Program-made: the position numbers and the translations under genes
Notes under the pieces: generated by a model
Seen by the model: the letters and a program-made list of their open reading frames with translations, nothing else
Database searches by the model: none
Told to the model about the DNA's origin: nothing
In this document: one piece after another, positions 23,877 through 38,400 of the stretch
Position numbering within the stretch: position 1 is the stretch's first letter
Layout of the letters: each line of letters opens with the position of its first letter
Origin: Himantopus leucocephalus
Taxonomy: Eukaryota; Chordata; Aves; Charadriiformes; Recurvirostridae
Assembly: GCA_003993805.1 (NCBI GenBank)
Contig: RSEF01000031.1
Span: 20,517,552-20,581,551, forward strand
DNA: 64,000 bases
Direction: 5' to 3'

Positions 23877-26800
23877 AACATTAAAAATATCTAGGATGGA
23901 GATGATAGGAAGAAACTCTTAGAAAACTCCATGAATAACAGTTTAGTAAGCAGTAGAAGTTTTGAACGGGTAAAGTTCATTTCCAACTTTCCTTCTATAT
24001 CATTAATAATACGCAATTAGACATCATTTGGCAGACAAAATGAGGAGCTACAGTGCCTCTTTACCCACTTCTTTCTTTGTGCATTTAGAGGTGAGAAACT
24101 CTTCACAACTCTTTCAATCAGAATACTAACTTCTCAGAAAATACATTATTCTAAATCAGATCTTTGTCAAGAAATATAAAAAGATAGTATTTCAGTTGTT
24201 ACTTTTTAGTGTGACTCACTATAGAGGGACTAGTAAACTTTTTTTCTGATTTAATGTATTATTTGAAGAAACAATATAATGATACAACATCATCAAGAGA
24301 AATGCAACCTCAATAACTCATAATTCAACATTTCAAGAAATTCTAAATATGCTAGCCCTTTGCCAGGCCTCGTGGGAATTCATGTTAAAATCCTGCCAGA
24401 CATCATAATATATACTTGAATGTCATGGTGATTTATACTCTATAGATGCTGAGAAAGATGGAACATTCCCAATTTTTAAATGGATATTTGTATGGCCAGA
24501 ACTTAATCTTTTGTTAGCTATTCAAGCTTTGCTGCAGGACAGATTTCTTGAGCTATGCTTGCCATTAGTCTGTCTGATCGGGAAACATTAAAAAAGGCAG
24601 CTCAAGCTAGTGTTATTTTAGAATTGCTAGGTGAACATGATAGGATATCAGCTGACCCACAACTCGAGTTATATTATTGTTACTGTAATAAGACAAAATA
24701 TATTTTTGAAAAGATGAAAATCTTTTGATCTTTTATATAGAAAGCCCCCAATTCCTTCATTTTGCCCTAAAGCTGAAAAGTAACAGACAGACATGCTAGT
24801 TAAAATATTATGTTTGTTACACATTAGTATCATAGAGTCTGAATAGTCCTCTTGAACTATCTCAGCTTTCTGATGTTATCACGTGCCTTGTGAAGGCTGA
24901 ATTCTCTCGCTTTAAGCCTCAGCACCTTTAGTCGTGCAGTTGAACAAGAATCGTAGTTTTCAGTGAAGAAAGAAAGTTTTTAGTCTTCATATTTATAAAG
25001 AAAAGATTGAAAGTAGGAACTCTGTTCTTAAACAGAAAGGTAAGTGGAAAGATTACAGAATGTATTATTTTCTTAATTTTTTTTATTTTTCTAATTGCTT
25101 TCTGGTATTTACTGTTGCTTGCTAAGTACACAGGTCTGGTAGCACCTACATTGATTATTTTTTTTTAAGTATAACCTCATCATAGGAAGACCTATGTATG
25201 AATTATTGTTTATGTAATTAGTTAGGCTTGTAAAATATAGCAGTAGAGTTTCTTACTGGTCACTGCCGGTATATTGTCTCTTTTTTCCCTGTTTTAACTC
25301 TCTTTAAGACAATACTCAAATTGCATGAAAATTTAATGTAACTAATTTCCTAGTTTTGACCCAGCCTAGTTACCTCTGTGAACACCTAATCCATCTATAT
25401 ATAGAGAGAACTTTAACAGGGCCCGTTATTCCCAAGGCCAATTGAATATACTGAGTATTGCTAACTTCAGTACCTCAGAAAGAAAGTCTCAGAAGCTCTC
25501 ATCAGGATTAAGGACTGTATATACCATGTTACTGATCTCTATTTAAATTTTTAAATACCTTCATAAACTCTTATATCTGGTAGATAGAAAAAAGTAAAGA
25601 AAACACAGTGATTTTGGTACCGCTTCACCCCAAAATCTACTTGACACCACAACCTCCTTGTCTACTTCTCCTTTGTAACAGTTCGGCCTTCTCAGGCTCT
25701 CTTCCCTCTCCTACAGTGGTGGGGTTGGCAGCAGAGTCCCATCGCTATTTCTCCTCTCCAGCAAGGTAAACGTGGAGGAGTACGAGCAGATTTTCTCTGT
25801 GCACCTTTCCTGTCTGGTTTGCCAAGCAGTGCAGAGAGGAGCTGTCTCATCTGTCACTCTGCTTGAGCTGGTTGTCTTCTTCTGCTCTGCCATTGCAGCA
25901 TATGCTGGTGGATAATTTTATTGGGCGTCTGAAATGATCACGTCCTGCTGGATCAAGGAGTTGCTGTGCTCTGCTCTTGGCACTTGGCTTGCTAACCTTG
26001 GAGACATGGACTTATGACATGCACATGCCAGCATGAACTTCAGAAAGTTAGTTTCAAGGCAAGTCCACTTCTAACCTTGAGAAACACAGCTAACACTTGG
26101 TTTGAGCTCAGTCACACCATCTGAGATATGAAAGGGAAGGGACCAGCTGGGTGGTTTGAAGAGGAGCTCACGTTATAGTTAAGGCAACAAGTTAAAACAT
26201 TGCCTGGAGGGGGACTGTAAGACATGTATGCAGTGACTAAAATAGATGAAGATTATAATCAGCTAGAAGTGGGTTTGTAAAATAGTTTTCTTGGTGACTC
26301 TCCATTACCCCAAAAGAATCCTTGGTTTCCAAGGAAAAAGGGAGAAACACCATCAGTCAGCTTTTTCCGGAGAACAGATGTCTTAGCTACGATATGTACA
26401 AACTTCTCCAGGGATGATCAGCCTACTTAGAAATCAAAATCAAACCCAAAAATCTCAATTCAAAGGGGATTTCAAGTTAATATCCAATTGAGACTTCCTT
26501 GCCTAAAGGGACGATTGTCAGGAATAGATAGCAATGTTATTTTTTAAAAAGGTAAATTGTTTTCAGATTTATTAAGCAATTTTTTATAGAACATTTCACC
26601 ACAAAACTCCTGTTGAAAACCTTCCATATTGGTTCTTATATGTCTCTTTAGCTCTTGTTGTCCAGGGTCTGTTTTTTCAGTACATTACCTCATGAAATTC
26701 AGTACTTTGCTAGTTCACATCTTAACGGAGGTCAGGAATGCCTAATCAAAACCAAATGTATGCATAAAATATTTTTTCCAGCTAAAATTAAGTTTGTCCA

Positions 26801-27772
26801 GCATAGGTAAGACTAAAATTTAAAATAGGATAAAAATGTGATTATTTTTATGTTGCAGGAAGGGAGAAGGCAGTCAGTCAGAGTAGCTGTTTTAAAATTT
26901 TGCTTTATCCCATTCATTTATCTCACCCTTTCTGTCCCCTATCATTTTCTTTTAGTAATAATGTTGTTTTACCAATAGGAGAGTGAAACATTCTGCTAGC
27001 TTCTCCAGAAGCCCTTATTAGCTACTATAGCCCAGAAGGTGGATAGTGGGAGAGGCAACTGATCAGGAAACGTTTTACTCCATGTTTACACCAGTATAAC
27101 TCATCTGAAAGAAACAAAAGTTGCATTGACATCAGTGTGCAAGGATGAAATCATACCATGTGCGAGGATGAAATCAAACAATAAAGAGAACTTGGACACC
27201 AGATCCTAATTTATTCCAGAAAATAAAATGGTGGGTGTTGTCTTGGGGTGCAATCTCAAGCACTGGGCTGATATATGTCACCACTTTTCCCAGTGAGGAC
27301 TTGACTCCTAGAGCTCATCCTCACCTTTCCCCTTTAGCACTCCCCGTTCCCCAGGCCCTGGCCCCACACCCACACCTGAGCTTGCATGTCCTGGCACATA
27401 ACCAACGGCGACATCATGCTCTCTTGTCTGGAGGAAATCAAGGGAAACCTTCTTCCTCAGACGTGTGTGTAGCTGCCCTGCAGAAATATCTTGTCAGTGT
27501 TATCTTCTTAGATAGTTCCGATATTTTAAAATTAATGGTATGCAGGGCAGTCGGTTTTAGCTAATTTTCCAGTCTGAAGTTCAGACACAGCTGAAACTGC
27601 ACATTTTGACAATATATGAACGTAACTCCTATAATTTTCTTGTAGAAAAATTATTTATGTCTGAGCGTAGGGCTGCAAAAATAAAAAGGAGAGAAGGGGG
27701 AAACAAAAAAATACCTTCGCTGACCTTTGTGCAAACTGTTTTTCCATTTATAACAGTTTCAGGACTGTCATT

Positions 27773-27787
27773 NGGGGGGGGGGGGGG
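27773..27787. repeat. Poly(G) run of 14 bases beside a single N
   Basis: One N at 27773 is followed directly by 14 G and then a purine-rich tract (GAAGGAGGAAGAGAG). The N marks an unresolved position. The real G run may be longer, because such runs are read poorly. Confidence 0.92.
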
Positions 27788-28998
27788 AAGGAGGAAGAGA
27801 GAAAGAGTGACTAAGACCAATTTCACAGAACAAACAAAATTTTCCCCAGTCTGACCTGTAAATTAGTTAGCCTTCAGATTTTACATGCTGCAGTTCTTAC
27901 CTGAGACATGCATATTGTGAATGACAAAGCAAGACTCATGTCTTTCAGTGCAACCTGTTGCTGTGAATTCTTGCTTCTGGAGAACTTTGCGGTAGTCCAA
28001 GTATCCCTGTTAACAGATCACAGTGCACGGTCAGGACCCAAATGTGTTTAAATTTGGGGTAACTTTATTAGTAGAGAGAAGCACATGTGTGAACACGACT
28101 TTCGCTATTATTTCTATCTCAGGAAATCCTTTAATGCTTTAATGGATTGAACCAACTGTAAATACTCCCTTTTGTAACTGAGCTTAAAAATTCCATGCTG
28201 GGAGAAATTATAATTTGGGATATTTAAATGACTCTTAAAACATAATAAAATTTTAAATAAATGTAGAAAGCTTACAATATTTGTACACGTTAAACTGCTG
28301 TAGTTGATTGGTATTTCAAACACATAGTAGGTGTACTGTGACCTGATAATCAAGTTTTTCATTCAGTAATTAGTTTGCTGTTCATACTAACATGGAGCAA
28401 TGAGTAAATCCATGCAGTGCTTTGGTTTATTTCAATTTGTATTTTCTAAGTGATGTTCCAAAGACCTTTCATAATTGTTTAACTGAGTTAAAAGTGTCAG
28501 TTTAATTTTGCATGGGTGTTTGTAACCTGCGTTAGCAGACAGTATGGACAATTTATGAGGAAATTACAAATTTTACAAAATGGGGGAAGTTTCACAAAAA
28601 GTTAACTTTGAGAGGTGGGCTGCTTTTTAATATTCTCTAGGATCACTAAAATAGATGAGAAAAAGGAATCCAATTTCAGTCATGGCCATATTTCAAATTC
28701 TTTTTCTATGTTTCTCATGAACAACTGTAATCAGATCTGTCAGCGAAGGTTGGTGGTATCAGACGCACAGAAAAATAAATATCAAGGTTGTTAAGATGAC
28801 AAAACTATGGAGCATTTGAAGTTCATAAAAATCTTAGCTAAGGGAAAAGAAACACAGGTGGGATACAGCAAATTGTTGAAAGAAATATGATCTTCACTTT
28901 CTGCAGAAAGACTTAACTAAGAGAAGGAAAGATGCTTTGCAGCAAAAATTCATGGGTAGATGCTGCACAGGAGATGCTTGGACATTTCTGAGAGACAG

Positions 28999-29440
28999 AG
29001 ACTAGCAATTTGTTGGTAACACAGACAGATTCACCAAATATCCTGAGTTTTCAGGCCAAGAGAACATGAAATTAGGTTCAGCAGAGTCTGCAGTGACCAA
29101 ACCCACTAGATCTAATGTCAAAGAAAAATTATGTTCAGGGATAATTGCCAAATCATAAGTATCTTGCAGGGTTTCTGAAAGTCCTGAGACCCACACCAGA
29201 GCCATACCTTCATGGTCCAGTACTACAGAGTCTATCAGAGGGACCCTTCCTGACAGTCTATGTCCAAAGACTGTGAACATACAATATGTTTCCCAGTGCT
29301 CCTAGCAGTGCATGAATTCATACCATCCATTAATTTGTGGAGAGCACCTGAAGAGGAACAGCGGTATCTGGACTACTTTTATTTCAGGCACTCCTTCAGC
29401 TCCTAAACAAGATTTTGATGTAGGTATGGCTTGGATTATC
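28999..29440 (-). other. Exon-like reading frame, unidentified, one internal stop
   Basis: On the minus strand one frame stays open from about 29440 down to the stop at 29002-29004, interrupted only by a TAG at about 29302-29304. The lower part is 92 codons from the ATG at 29278-29280 (starting MFTVFGHRLSG). The composition looks protein-like, with few Lys/Asn/Ile homopolymers and segments such as LVWVSGLSETL, LTLDLVGLV and FMFSWPENSGYLV. I do not recognise the family and see no catalytic motif. It could be a decayed exon, part of an old unitary pseudogene, or a chance open frame in a locally GC-richer patch. There is no convincing matching exon next to it. Confidence 0.25.
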
Positions 29441-32400
29441 AGAAAAATGTATGTAATGGCTCAGACCATCAAAAAATCAATATGTTGATATAGTTACAAC
29501 ATGTTTGGGTTTCCAAGACTGGGAAAGAAAAGTAAGTCACTGAGAATAACACAGCTAAAAGGAAGTGTTAATGGTCAAGAAAAAAAAAAGGAATTAATAA
29601 AAAATTCATAAAGTATTCAACAAGAAAATAAACAAATGTAGGTTGATAGACAGACAAGGGAAAGATGGTAGGCAAACAGAAAATCAGAGAAGTTTGCAAG
29701 TCATTTCAGTCACAGCTACAATAAATCAACATGACCCAACCCTCAAACATCTTTGCTGTCCTTAGGAACATATGCCAAATAAGTGAAGCCCAGCACTTTT
29801 GTCACAGACCACATGGACCTTCATCTGAAATACAAAAAAACCCAAAAGCTTAACAATACTGACAAATGTAAAATATTTGCAGATCTGTTAAAAAAAGATA
29901 TTGAAAATAATTTGGAAACACTGCTGCTAGTCTGGAAATGAGTATGGGAAGGAGAACCCAGTCCAGAACAAGAAGGAAGTAAAACTATCTGAGGGTTATG
30001 GTCAGCCCTAAAAACCTGGCTAGTATCACATATCACCAATCCTATCAGAATCTTTTAGTACAAATTATTTTGAGTTTACAGTGGCACCAACAAGGTGGTT
30101 TTATTCCACCCTCTTGCATTTGACACTTGGTTTGATTTGGTTTGGATTTCTATGTTATGCATTCTGTCAAGCCAAATGATAAATCCCAGGTAGGACTCTC
30201 CCTGAATATTTCTGTTCAGAAAGGCCTTGACATCAGAGGCAGGTGCTTGGATAAACTCTGAAAATCTCTCTATTCCTTTATGGGGAAGCAGTTCCTTCTA
30301 GGATCTCCATCCTGGTGCCAAATGTTCTGCAATTTACAACGAGGAATCTCCTCTCTGCCACCAAAGAAGTCAGAAGAGCATATCCTCTCCCTTTCTTCGG
30401 TAACTGTTTCTTAAAGAAAAGTTGGTGATGAAATAAGAACTAAATTTGCATGCTTATTAGTATGCTTAAAGGTCTGTTGTCATCTTATAGCTGCCTTCTG
30501 ATCATATCAGGAAGATCTAGATTACTCAAAATGGCCAAACACATCAGTCTTGTGATCTGTGCATCAAAAACAAAATTTATGAAAGTCCATGTGATCTCAG
30601 ATGTCCTCATCACTCTAATAGTAACCTTGAGACTTGTTGACAAATTTCATTGCATAAATTCAGGGCATATAATAGTGTGAGATGTGGATTGGTTGTAGGT
30701 CTGTACCTTACTTATTTCTCACCACCGTACTACCATCCTACATATGCTCCTCCTGGCACTGGCCTTCTGTGTTGTGCCCTTATTTATAAATTTTAAAGAT
30801 TTTGGGCTGAGCTACAATCAGACAGGAATACTTGCATTATTTGAAGAAATGCTAACAAATGATAATAAAAAGGCTGCAGACATACTTTTAGCAGACAAAA
30901 GAATGATCTTCTCATCTAATAAATCCAAAGCCAGTCTATACAAAGATGTCTTTTATTCGGGAAATGAAAGTTACCACAGTAATCTTATGACCTTTGACAT
31001 TCTTGAAAACATTCTTCCAAAGCAAAAAGTCCTGCCTGTCTCTGATAAAACACTATGTAATTCCTTCCAACTACAGCAGAACTGAACCCTGTATACCTAA
31101 ATGATTTTGCAGACTTTGTCTAGCGCTATGCTGTTATTTCTAGATATGCCAAACGGAGTTATGGTTGCTTAAGTGATGGAGATCTACAGTGCAATATCAA
31201 CTGGGTTATGTCCCTTCACCTAGTAAGGATGTACCATATGAAGGACTATGAAAGCACAGAATCTGTTCTTCTGTTGCCTTAAGAGAACTCTTTCAGCCCA
31301 CCTCTAGCATATTGTGAGACCACAGGCTGCATCAACAAATTTTGAGAGTACCTGATAAGTTTATCAGTGGGCATAAGCATACTTAACTTTATATACTTAC
31401 AGAATTCTGTTATAGTAGATTACGACTCCATCAGGCAACCATATGTTAATTAAAACATCTCTTTCTTAATTAACAGTTTATTGGAGACACATTAACTATT
31501 AGTGCATTGAACTGTGAAAAACAGGTAATTTCATATTCTGAAATTGCAATGTTTGATTTTTTTACAGGTACTAATGGGGGTTTATGTTTTAATTTCAGCT
31601 TTAACAGCATGTAATCAAAAATTCGTATAGTTAATCCAAAATGTCTTTCATAGAGCACTGTATTATTCACATGTTGTCAATCTCAGATGCATAAAATAAC
31701 AAGAATGGGATTTTGTCTTGAGTTTGTATTTCTGTTTCTACATCCTATTGATTTATGGATCTTTGCTTAATGCTTCAGGTTTGCTATTAAAGACAGTAAT
31801 AGATATCAAAATAAAATTGACTGTGACAGGAAGCAAGTGATAGGCCTTTCAAATATTGAGAAAGAAGAATGGAATCTAATTTTAGGTTTTATCCTTATAA
31901 GCTATTCTTTAGTAGAGCAAATAAGCACCCTCATAGCAGTTATTTCTGATATTGTACGTGCTAGGTTCATTGTGCTGAGGCTCCAGAATAAAACTGTATA
32001 TTTCATACGTTAAACTTACTTGAGAAGGAAAACGACTTACACCCCACATCCAAAAAAGCAAGACTATTTTTAATGGATTGTTCACATTTCCTTTTCTTTT
32101 CACCATGTATTTCTTTGACAAGAAGTGTCTGGTAGTCATTAATGTACACCCAAAGTATTACATAGGTAGTATATCATATATTTCTTTGCCTTTTCAAGTG
32201 AAGGCAGCCAGTACCCTTTAAATTCAAAGTCAAAATATTTTCTAAATTGGCCATGGACAGTTTTCACCTTAGCTAGCTTTATGATCTGAGAAATTTAAAG
32301 GAAAGTTTACGTATGACTTTAGCTGGGGATGAAGTTAGGCCATTATGCTTTCAGGCACAATTAGGCTTTCTTGGACTCTTTCTTTCAGATGCACATAAAG

Positions 32401-35400
32401 TCTTCCTGGAGGACAAATTTCTTATTTGACCTTCTGTTTCCCATTTGCACTGCATGGTAGACTTATGAAGTGGCTTGAATGACTTTCACTGAGAAAACAG
32501 TAGAGAAGCAAACTTGTGTGGGGATGCTTCTGATGCTTCTGAATACATAGTTTGATTGTCCCTATGAGCAGTAATTTATCTGGAGCAGAAATAAAGCACT
32601 CTCATTCAGTGGGAGCTCCAGGAGTTGATATCTCAGGGGTGGGGGAGGGGGAAGCAAATAGCTTCTGGAGTTTTTGTATGAAGGAAAATAAGATGAGGCT
32701 ATTACTGTGTTTTGTGATAAGGGTGTGGGAAAGGGCTTTAGACAGGCTTCTTCTGTCATCCTCACTATAGATGTCAGAGCTGATAGCTCTTGCTCCTGTT
32801 CCCCTCATTGCATGCAGCTGCAGGCCTGAAATCTCAGGAGTGATGTCTGCGGTGAGCAAAATTCTACTCACCTTCCTGCAAGTTAAACCATGACCACTAT
32901 CAAACCTTCCTCGTTGTGTTCAACTACTTAATGTATTTGAGCTGTTGCTGAGGTGCACGTGTGTTTTTAGAAACTGAGTCAAAACAGACTATACTTTTCT
33001 ACTTTCAAATTAGGGATATAGTCTTAATTATTACTAGTATCTTTTAGTTTCACTCCTACTAGCCAGCTTTCTGTGTTTGTTTTCTGTCCTTTAGTAACCT
33101 TAGACTTTATGTTGACATATTGAAACACTTTGTTTTGTGGCATTGTTTATAAAACAGTATGCTCAATAAGTGAGGCTCTTTTCAGAGCAACCTGAATAAT
33201 CCCAAAGCTTGGGACGAAAGAATAATTCAAACCATTCAAACGAAAAGCTTTTTAATGCTGAGCTTTAAGTGTTGGTGCAATAATAGAACAGTCTAAAAAG
33301 ATGTAGATTATTTTAGAGGTGAAGGTCTGCATCTTCAAAAGAGCCATCAACAGAATTAGGTGCTGAACTCCTTTGAAACTGCTTTCAAATTTCCAGCTTA
33401 ATTTTGTTTACTCCTCTGGAGTCAGTCATCTGAGTACAAGAGGAATACAAAATAAGGAGGAGTCACCCTTTCCAAAATGTGTATTCATGGCCTTAGACAA
33501 TCTGGAAGGAGTTCAGAGGGTTTTACCATCCCTTTCATCTTATGGTCCTCCCTTTTCTCCATGGAGGTTTTAATGAGTCACAGCTTAATGGCAGTTTCCT
33601 GCATCAACATTATAAAAAGAGGTTCATTAGAGTTAAGGTGTTGGCAAGCAATACAATCCAAAAGCATGGAGGACAGTGATGTAAAATGTGGGGTTTCTGT
33701 TCCTCCATTTTTAATGATGTGTTCTTGCTAGAACAGAGGCATAGAGAAAGAGAGGTGCAGTCTTGCCTCTTAGCTCAGATTGTAGACCAGTGTTGGACAA
33801 AAAAATTCAGCCAAGGAAAAGTGTTCAGAAGTGTTCTAGGTTTAGACAACACAGTAGGCAACTAAAAAATTCTATAAAATATAAACACCAGAAGCTGTGC
33901 CCCTCATTCCTGGAGGAGAGTCTTCTACTACAAAAATTCATCCTTATGTTAAGGTGCCATAAAAATTTCAGGCACTATCCCTTAGATCTTTAGGTACTTT
34001 AAAATCTCAACTGTTTCTTTAAAATTATTTTAGAGTATCAAGTTGAGTGCTTTATTAGCAGATTGAATACCTTGGAGTATGAAGGTTGTCCCAAATGTAG
34101 ATTTTTCTGAAAAGTAAGAGAACTTCCAGAAGCCTCTGAGATGCACAGAAGAACTTTGTGCACAGTATGTAGCTGTGGATCCAGGCAGTAAACTGGCAAT
34201 GTTAATTTATTTTTTGACAGACATTTTAATACAAAGCAAAAAAAGGCTCTTAGCATCCAGCCAACAATGGCTTACATCCGTAAGTCCTAGTGCAATAGAA
34301 GTTAGATCCTAGTCATAATGGGCAGAAAAATACAGTGTCATTATTTGTTACAAAAAGACAGTTTTTTATTCAGCTACCTCTTAGGCTAGTTGGACAGTCA
34401 GAATAGATATTTGCCCGGATTCTGAAGCAGCATAGGAAGCTAAGATTCTACAGTATTATGGTAGCGAGTATTTTCACCACCTGGATACTTACCTATACAT
34501 AAAGGTAGATTTTTTTAAAAAGAAGAAAAAATTTAATTTTAAGTACTTGACCAAAAGACAACAAATTCCACTATATTTCTTAATGGAAGCAGTCAACCAG
34601 GGTTTAATGGGTTTGAGTGGTAGCATAGGTCAGTTAACTAAAGACAGGAGGAAAGAGAATACTGCTTAGAGAATTTCTCTGCCCTCAGCCATTCTAAGGA
34701 CCCAAAATAACCTTCAGTGACAGGAAAAAGCTATCAATTAGAAAGGTATGGAAGCACACAGAGCAATTGACTCTGTTTAAGTCTTGCTATCTTAAAATAG
34801 GCAGAGATTAGAGATATCCTTATGTGCCACATTAAGGAAATGCAGTATATAGCTCATTGAAATCAGTACTCTCTGATGATACTGAAAAACTGAGAAAGTA
34901 GGAATACTGAATGACTACTATGCTAAAATATCTCCACACCAAAACAGCATCTCATGTTTTGAGTATCTGTATTTCATTCTTACATATCCAGGCACTAAGC
35001 CTCTAGTTTCTGTTAGCTATCACTTCACTCTTCCCTCACTGCAATGCCAAATTTGATCTCCCTGTGATGTTATGAATGTGCTGTCTCACCTGCAAGATCA
35101 TCTAGACTTAGCAACTTTGCGGCAACATATTCTGTATATATTTGTAACACCCAGGAAGTCTGCCCTTCCTCATGTACTTAGCTATCTGAGATCTGGAGAC
35201 TAAGTATTTACATTATTCATAACTTTGATAGGTTTTTCTGTGTTTTACTGCTGTTTTGATTAAAAAGCATCTCTCAGATGTCCATCATCAAAGAAATAAG
35301 TCCGCTTAGCTTTTTTTCCCCTGAATAAAATACTGAAGACTTTTTTTGTATTTTCATTTATACCTCTGATTTCATTTTCTTCTGTACAGAATGTCCTAAA

Positions 35401-38400
35401 TAAAGAAATTTAAGTCTGAATTTTCCTAATTTATAAAATGGGCCAGCTTAGGACATCAGACATTAGAAAATATGGTTTGTTTGGATCACTGGTTTTTGCC
35501 TTTCACTCCCACATCTGAACATGTTGAGAAACAACCAGAAATACACGGTGGTGTATCATTTATGGCAATCTATTTTAAAATTGTCTCACAAGCATAACTG
35601 CCTGCTTTTGTTGTAATTCAACAGATTGCAACAACTAACTCCATTTCTCCCAGAAGGAAGTCTGTGTCCCCCTTTGTTATAGCTGAGAGGCAAAGGCAGT
35701 GATGCTCAAGAATTGGTCAGTGACCTGATCTCCCACAGCCAGGTGTGCTATGAGTACATGTAGTACAGTCACTGACAGAGATTGTCAGCATGTTCTTCAG
35801 TGGTTTGCCTTTGTGCTTACCGTCTTTGTTACTAAAAAGGCTGGTTGTGGAAAAAATCTTCCCTCCTGGACAAACAATTAAACCCTCCCAACCCAGTGGC
35901 TTGTGGGAAATTTTGGGTGATAATTCCTTTAGCAGTGGAGAAAAGCAGGAGAATCCAGTACTGAGTGCGTTTTTTTCATTTTTTTTTCCAGAAAAATAGT
36001 ATTCTTGTTCACAATTGGAGGTGAAAAATTATTTCAAACCATAAAAAGGCACAGTGAACCTAATAAGAATTTTGCCTGCATGTTTCCTTGGGCTACTCAT
36101 GAGTAAAAGCTACTATATAGGGAGAAGAACATGTGGATCTGCTACAGGTGGCAGTATCAATGTGGTCATGGAGCAGGGACTGAATGTGCTCACTGCAGAA
36201 AAGGTGACACAGAAAGTTACACAGCCTACTGAGGGCTTAGATTTGCCAAAATTCAGTAAGTTCTGGGAGGTTTGTATCCAGCAACTTGATCCAGTTTGGT
36301 CTGATCAGTCTATTTTGCATTTTGGTTGTCACTGTTCCAATTCAGTTCACTACCTGGTTACTCACTGACTCTAATGTGAAAAGGATCGAAAACGTGACTT
36401 AAATTTAGTGGTTGTTTGTAATTTAGTGGATTCAGCACAATTAACTGTGAAGGAACTGGAAAAAGGCAGCTGAATAAGTAAACAGAAAGAGTAAAAAGTT
36501 AAATCCTAATGAGGTGTTAATTAACATGACAGAAAGATTGCTTTTCACCTCCAAGTGCAGAAAAGCACTTTCTTTTGAAGCTGACACACGTAATCAGAAA
36601 GATTCACCTGCTACCATAGGATATCAAGGAACCTTGATGATCTTTTTGGAAGAACAGTTGCTATTCTTGTCCTTGAAATGTAGCCAGTAATGACTGTTCA
36701 GTTTCTCTTCAACACCACCTTTGCGGGAGCAGTCTTTAGTCCTAAAAATTGCCAGAGAAAAAGCATGGAGTAAGAATACAACAACAAAAACAACAATGTG
36801 AGGATTTAAACACGATAGGAAAGTTGCTACTTCTCATACCGCCATCATCATCAATGTACCAAAAGAGAGTGCTAAGAAGAAAAAACCAAAGTATTGTCTC
36901 CCTAAACACACTTCTTCCAGACAACCACAACTATGGTGAAACCCTAGCTGTTGCAAACAGAAAATTAAATGTGAGATCAATACTTCTGCTTCTCAAACCC
37001 TAAGGCTGACATAAGAAGTACAGGTTTCCTTTAGGTAGGTATACATATTCAGAGCTCTTTATCCTGTGTTGAAGCTGAAATGCCTTTGGGGATATTTCCT
37101 GTAAAACCAGCCAATACTGTAGATAGAAAGACTGAAAGAAATAGTGACCTGTTCATGTGAAAGCTATTACTCTGCCACCCTGCAGATACGTCTTTTTAGA
37201 CCCTCTTTGTCTTTGCTGTCTGCAGAGAACAGCCTAAAAGGAAAATTTGCACCATCCTCTTTTCCTCATGCATAGCGTGTCTCACCCTAACCAAAACCCT
37301 TGTTTCTGCAAGTACTTCAGCGGGTGTGTCAGTAGAGATGTTCATGGACTTAAGCTTGTACCTAACATAAGCAGAACAGGAACCTAATCATTGCATATTA
37401 CAGTTTGTACATTTTGATGCTTCTCCCTGTTGGACTGATTTTTTTCCTCTTGGGAAAATACAACTGTTGGTCCAGGCTCAGAGGGAATAATACTCCTGGC
37501 CAACAAACAAGGTGCAGAAAGGAGCAGGAAGGGTCTCAGAGGCAAAGCAAAATGTAAGAGCTGTCCTTCTTCAAAGTAGTTACAGTTCACTGCAAGATTA
37601 TTGAAGGAAATAAAAGTTCCTGCAGGATCATGAGCGAGATAAAGACCACTAAAATAGATAGATTCAAAAATTTTCTTCTGGTTTTATTCCTATCTTCTCA
37701 GTCACTCAGCCAGTCGCGCATATTTGGGAAAGACCTCTTGCCTTTCTGTCTCCGTGTTCTAACACACAGCATGTCAGTTCTCTAGTCTTTTTCATATGCC
37801 TAAATCAGGGCAACAGAAGAAGTGTTAGGCAAAGTTGTGTGGTGCACTTTTAGTGTCTGCTTTGAAAGCCAGGCAACCCTAGCCTGGCCATTCCTGCTCG
37901 TTGCAGTCCCCGAGAGGCATACACAGAGGGTTTCTGGGTTGAAGCGCTCTCATCCCTGAAGAAGCTGTTCCTCAGAAACAATCATGTCTAAATTGTGCAA
38001 ATGGCATCTACTGAATTGCCTGCAATCTAGATTCATCCAGTCAAAGAATTCGTCTGACCAGATGCACTGCCCTCAAACCCCTCTTGGTTATCACACTCCT
38101 GTGATGTGTGCTTAAAAAGCTAAGCGGTTCATCTTTTTTTTGAAAGGTGCTAAAACATTCTCTGGCACGAGTGCTAGGCTTAAAAGCCCTACAGTTTTCA
38201 GCAGAAAATCCTTTTCTTTATTGAAACTGGCACAACATTGGCCTCCATCTACTTCTCTGCCATCATGCAAGTACTGTATACTAGTTTTCTCTGTAATTTA
38301 CATATTATTCTGGAAGTGTATTCTGTGCAGTCATGCTAATTTCTTCTGTGTTAAAAATAAGTGTGTGTTAAAAGGCTGTACACCCAAAAACTGAAGCAGA

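Larger units (their letters stand above)
20781..28985. other. Unique AT-rich non-coding sequence
   Basis: No gene, RNA gene or clear mobile element. Reading frames are short and unremarkable. A T16 run at 23861-23876 and a G14 run at 27774-27787 are listed separately. Around 27135-27176 a motif ending GAGGATGAAATCA is repeated with a 23-base period. Confidence 0.65.

Noticed and set aside
24826..24870. ATCATAGAGTCTGAATAG, similar to a CR1 tail
   Set aside because: Only one octamer-like match and no CR1 3' UTR follows it, so chance cannot be excluded.
29581..29591. A-runs (also near 22590, 52860 and 63170) as possible tails of processed pseudogenes
   Set aside because: No gene-like sequence with frame remnants precedes any of them, so they are treated as simple homopolymers.
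30744..31085. 113-codon plus-strand frame starting with a hydrophobic segment that looks like a signal peptide
   Set aside because: The remainder is Lys/Asn/Ser-rich, typical of chance translation of AT-rich DNA. There is no motif, no neighbouring exon, and frames of this length are expected in 64 kb.
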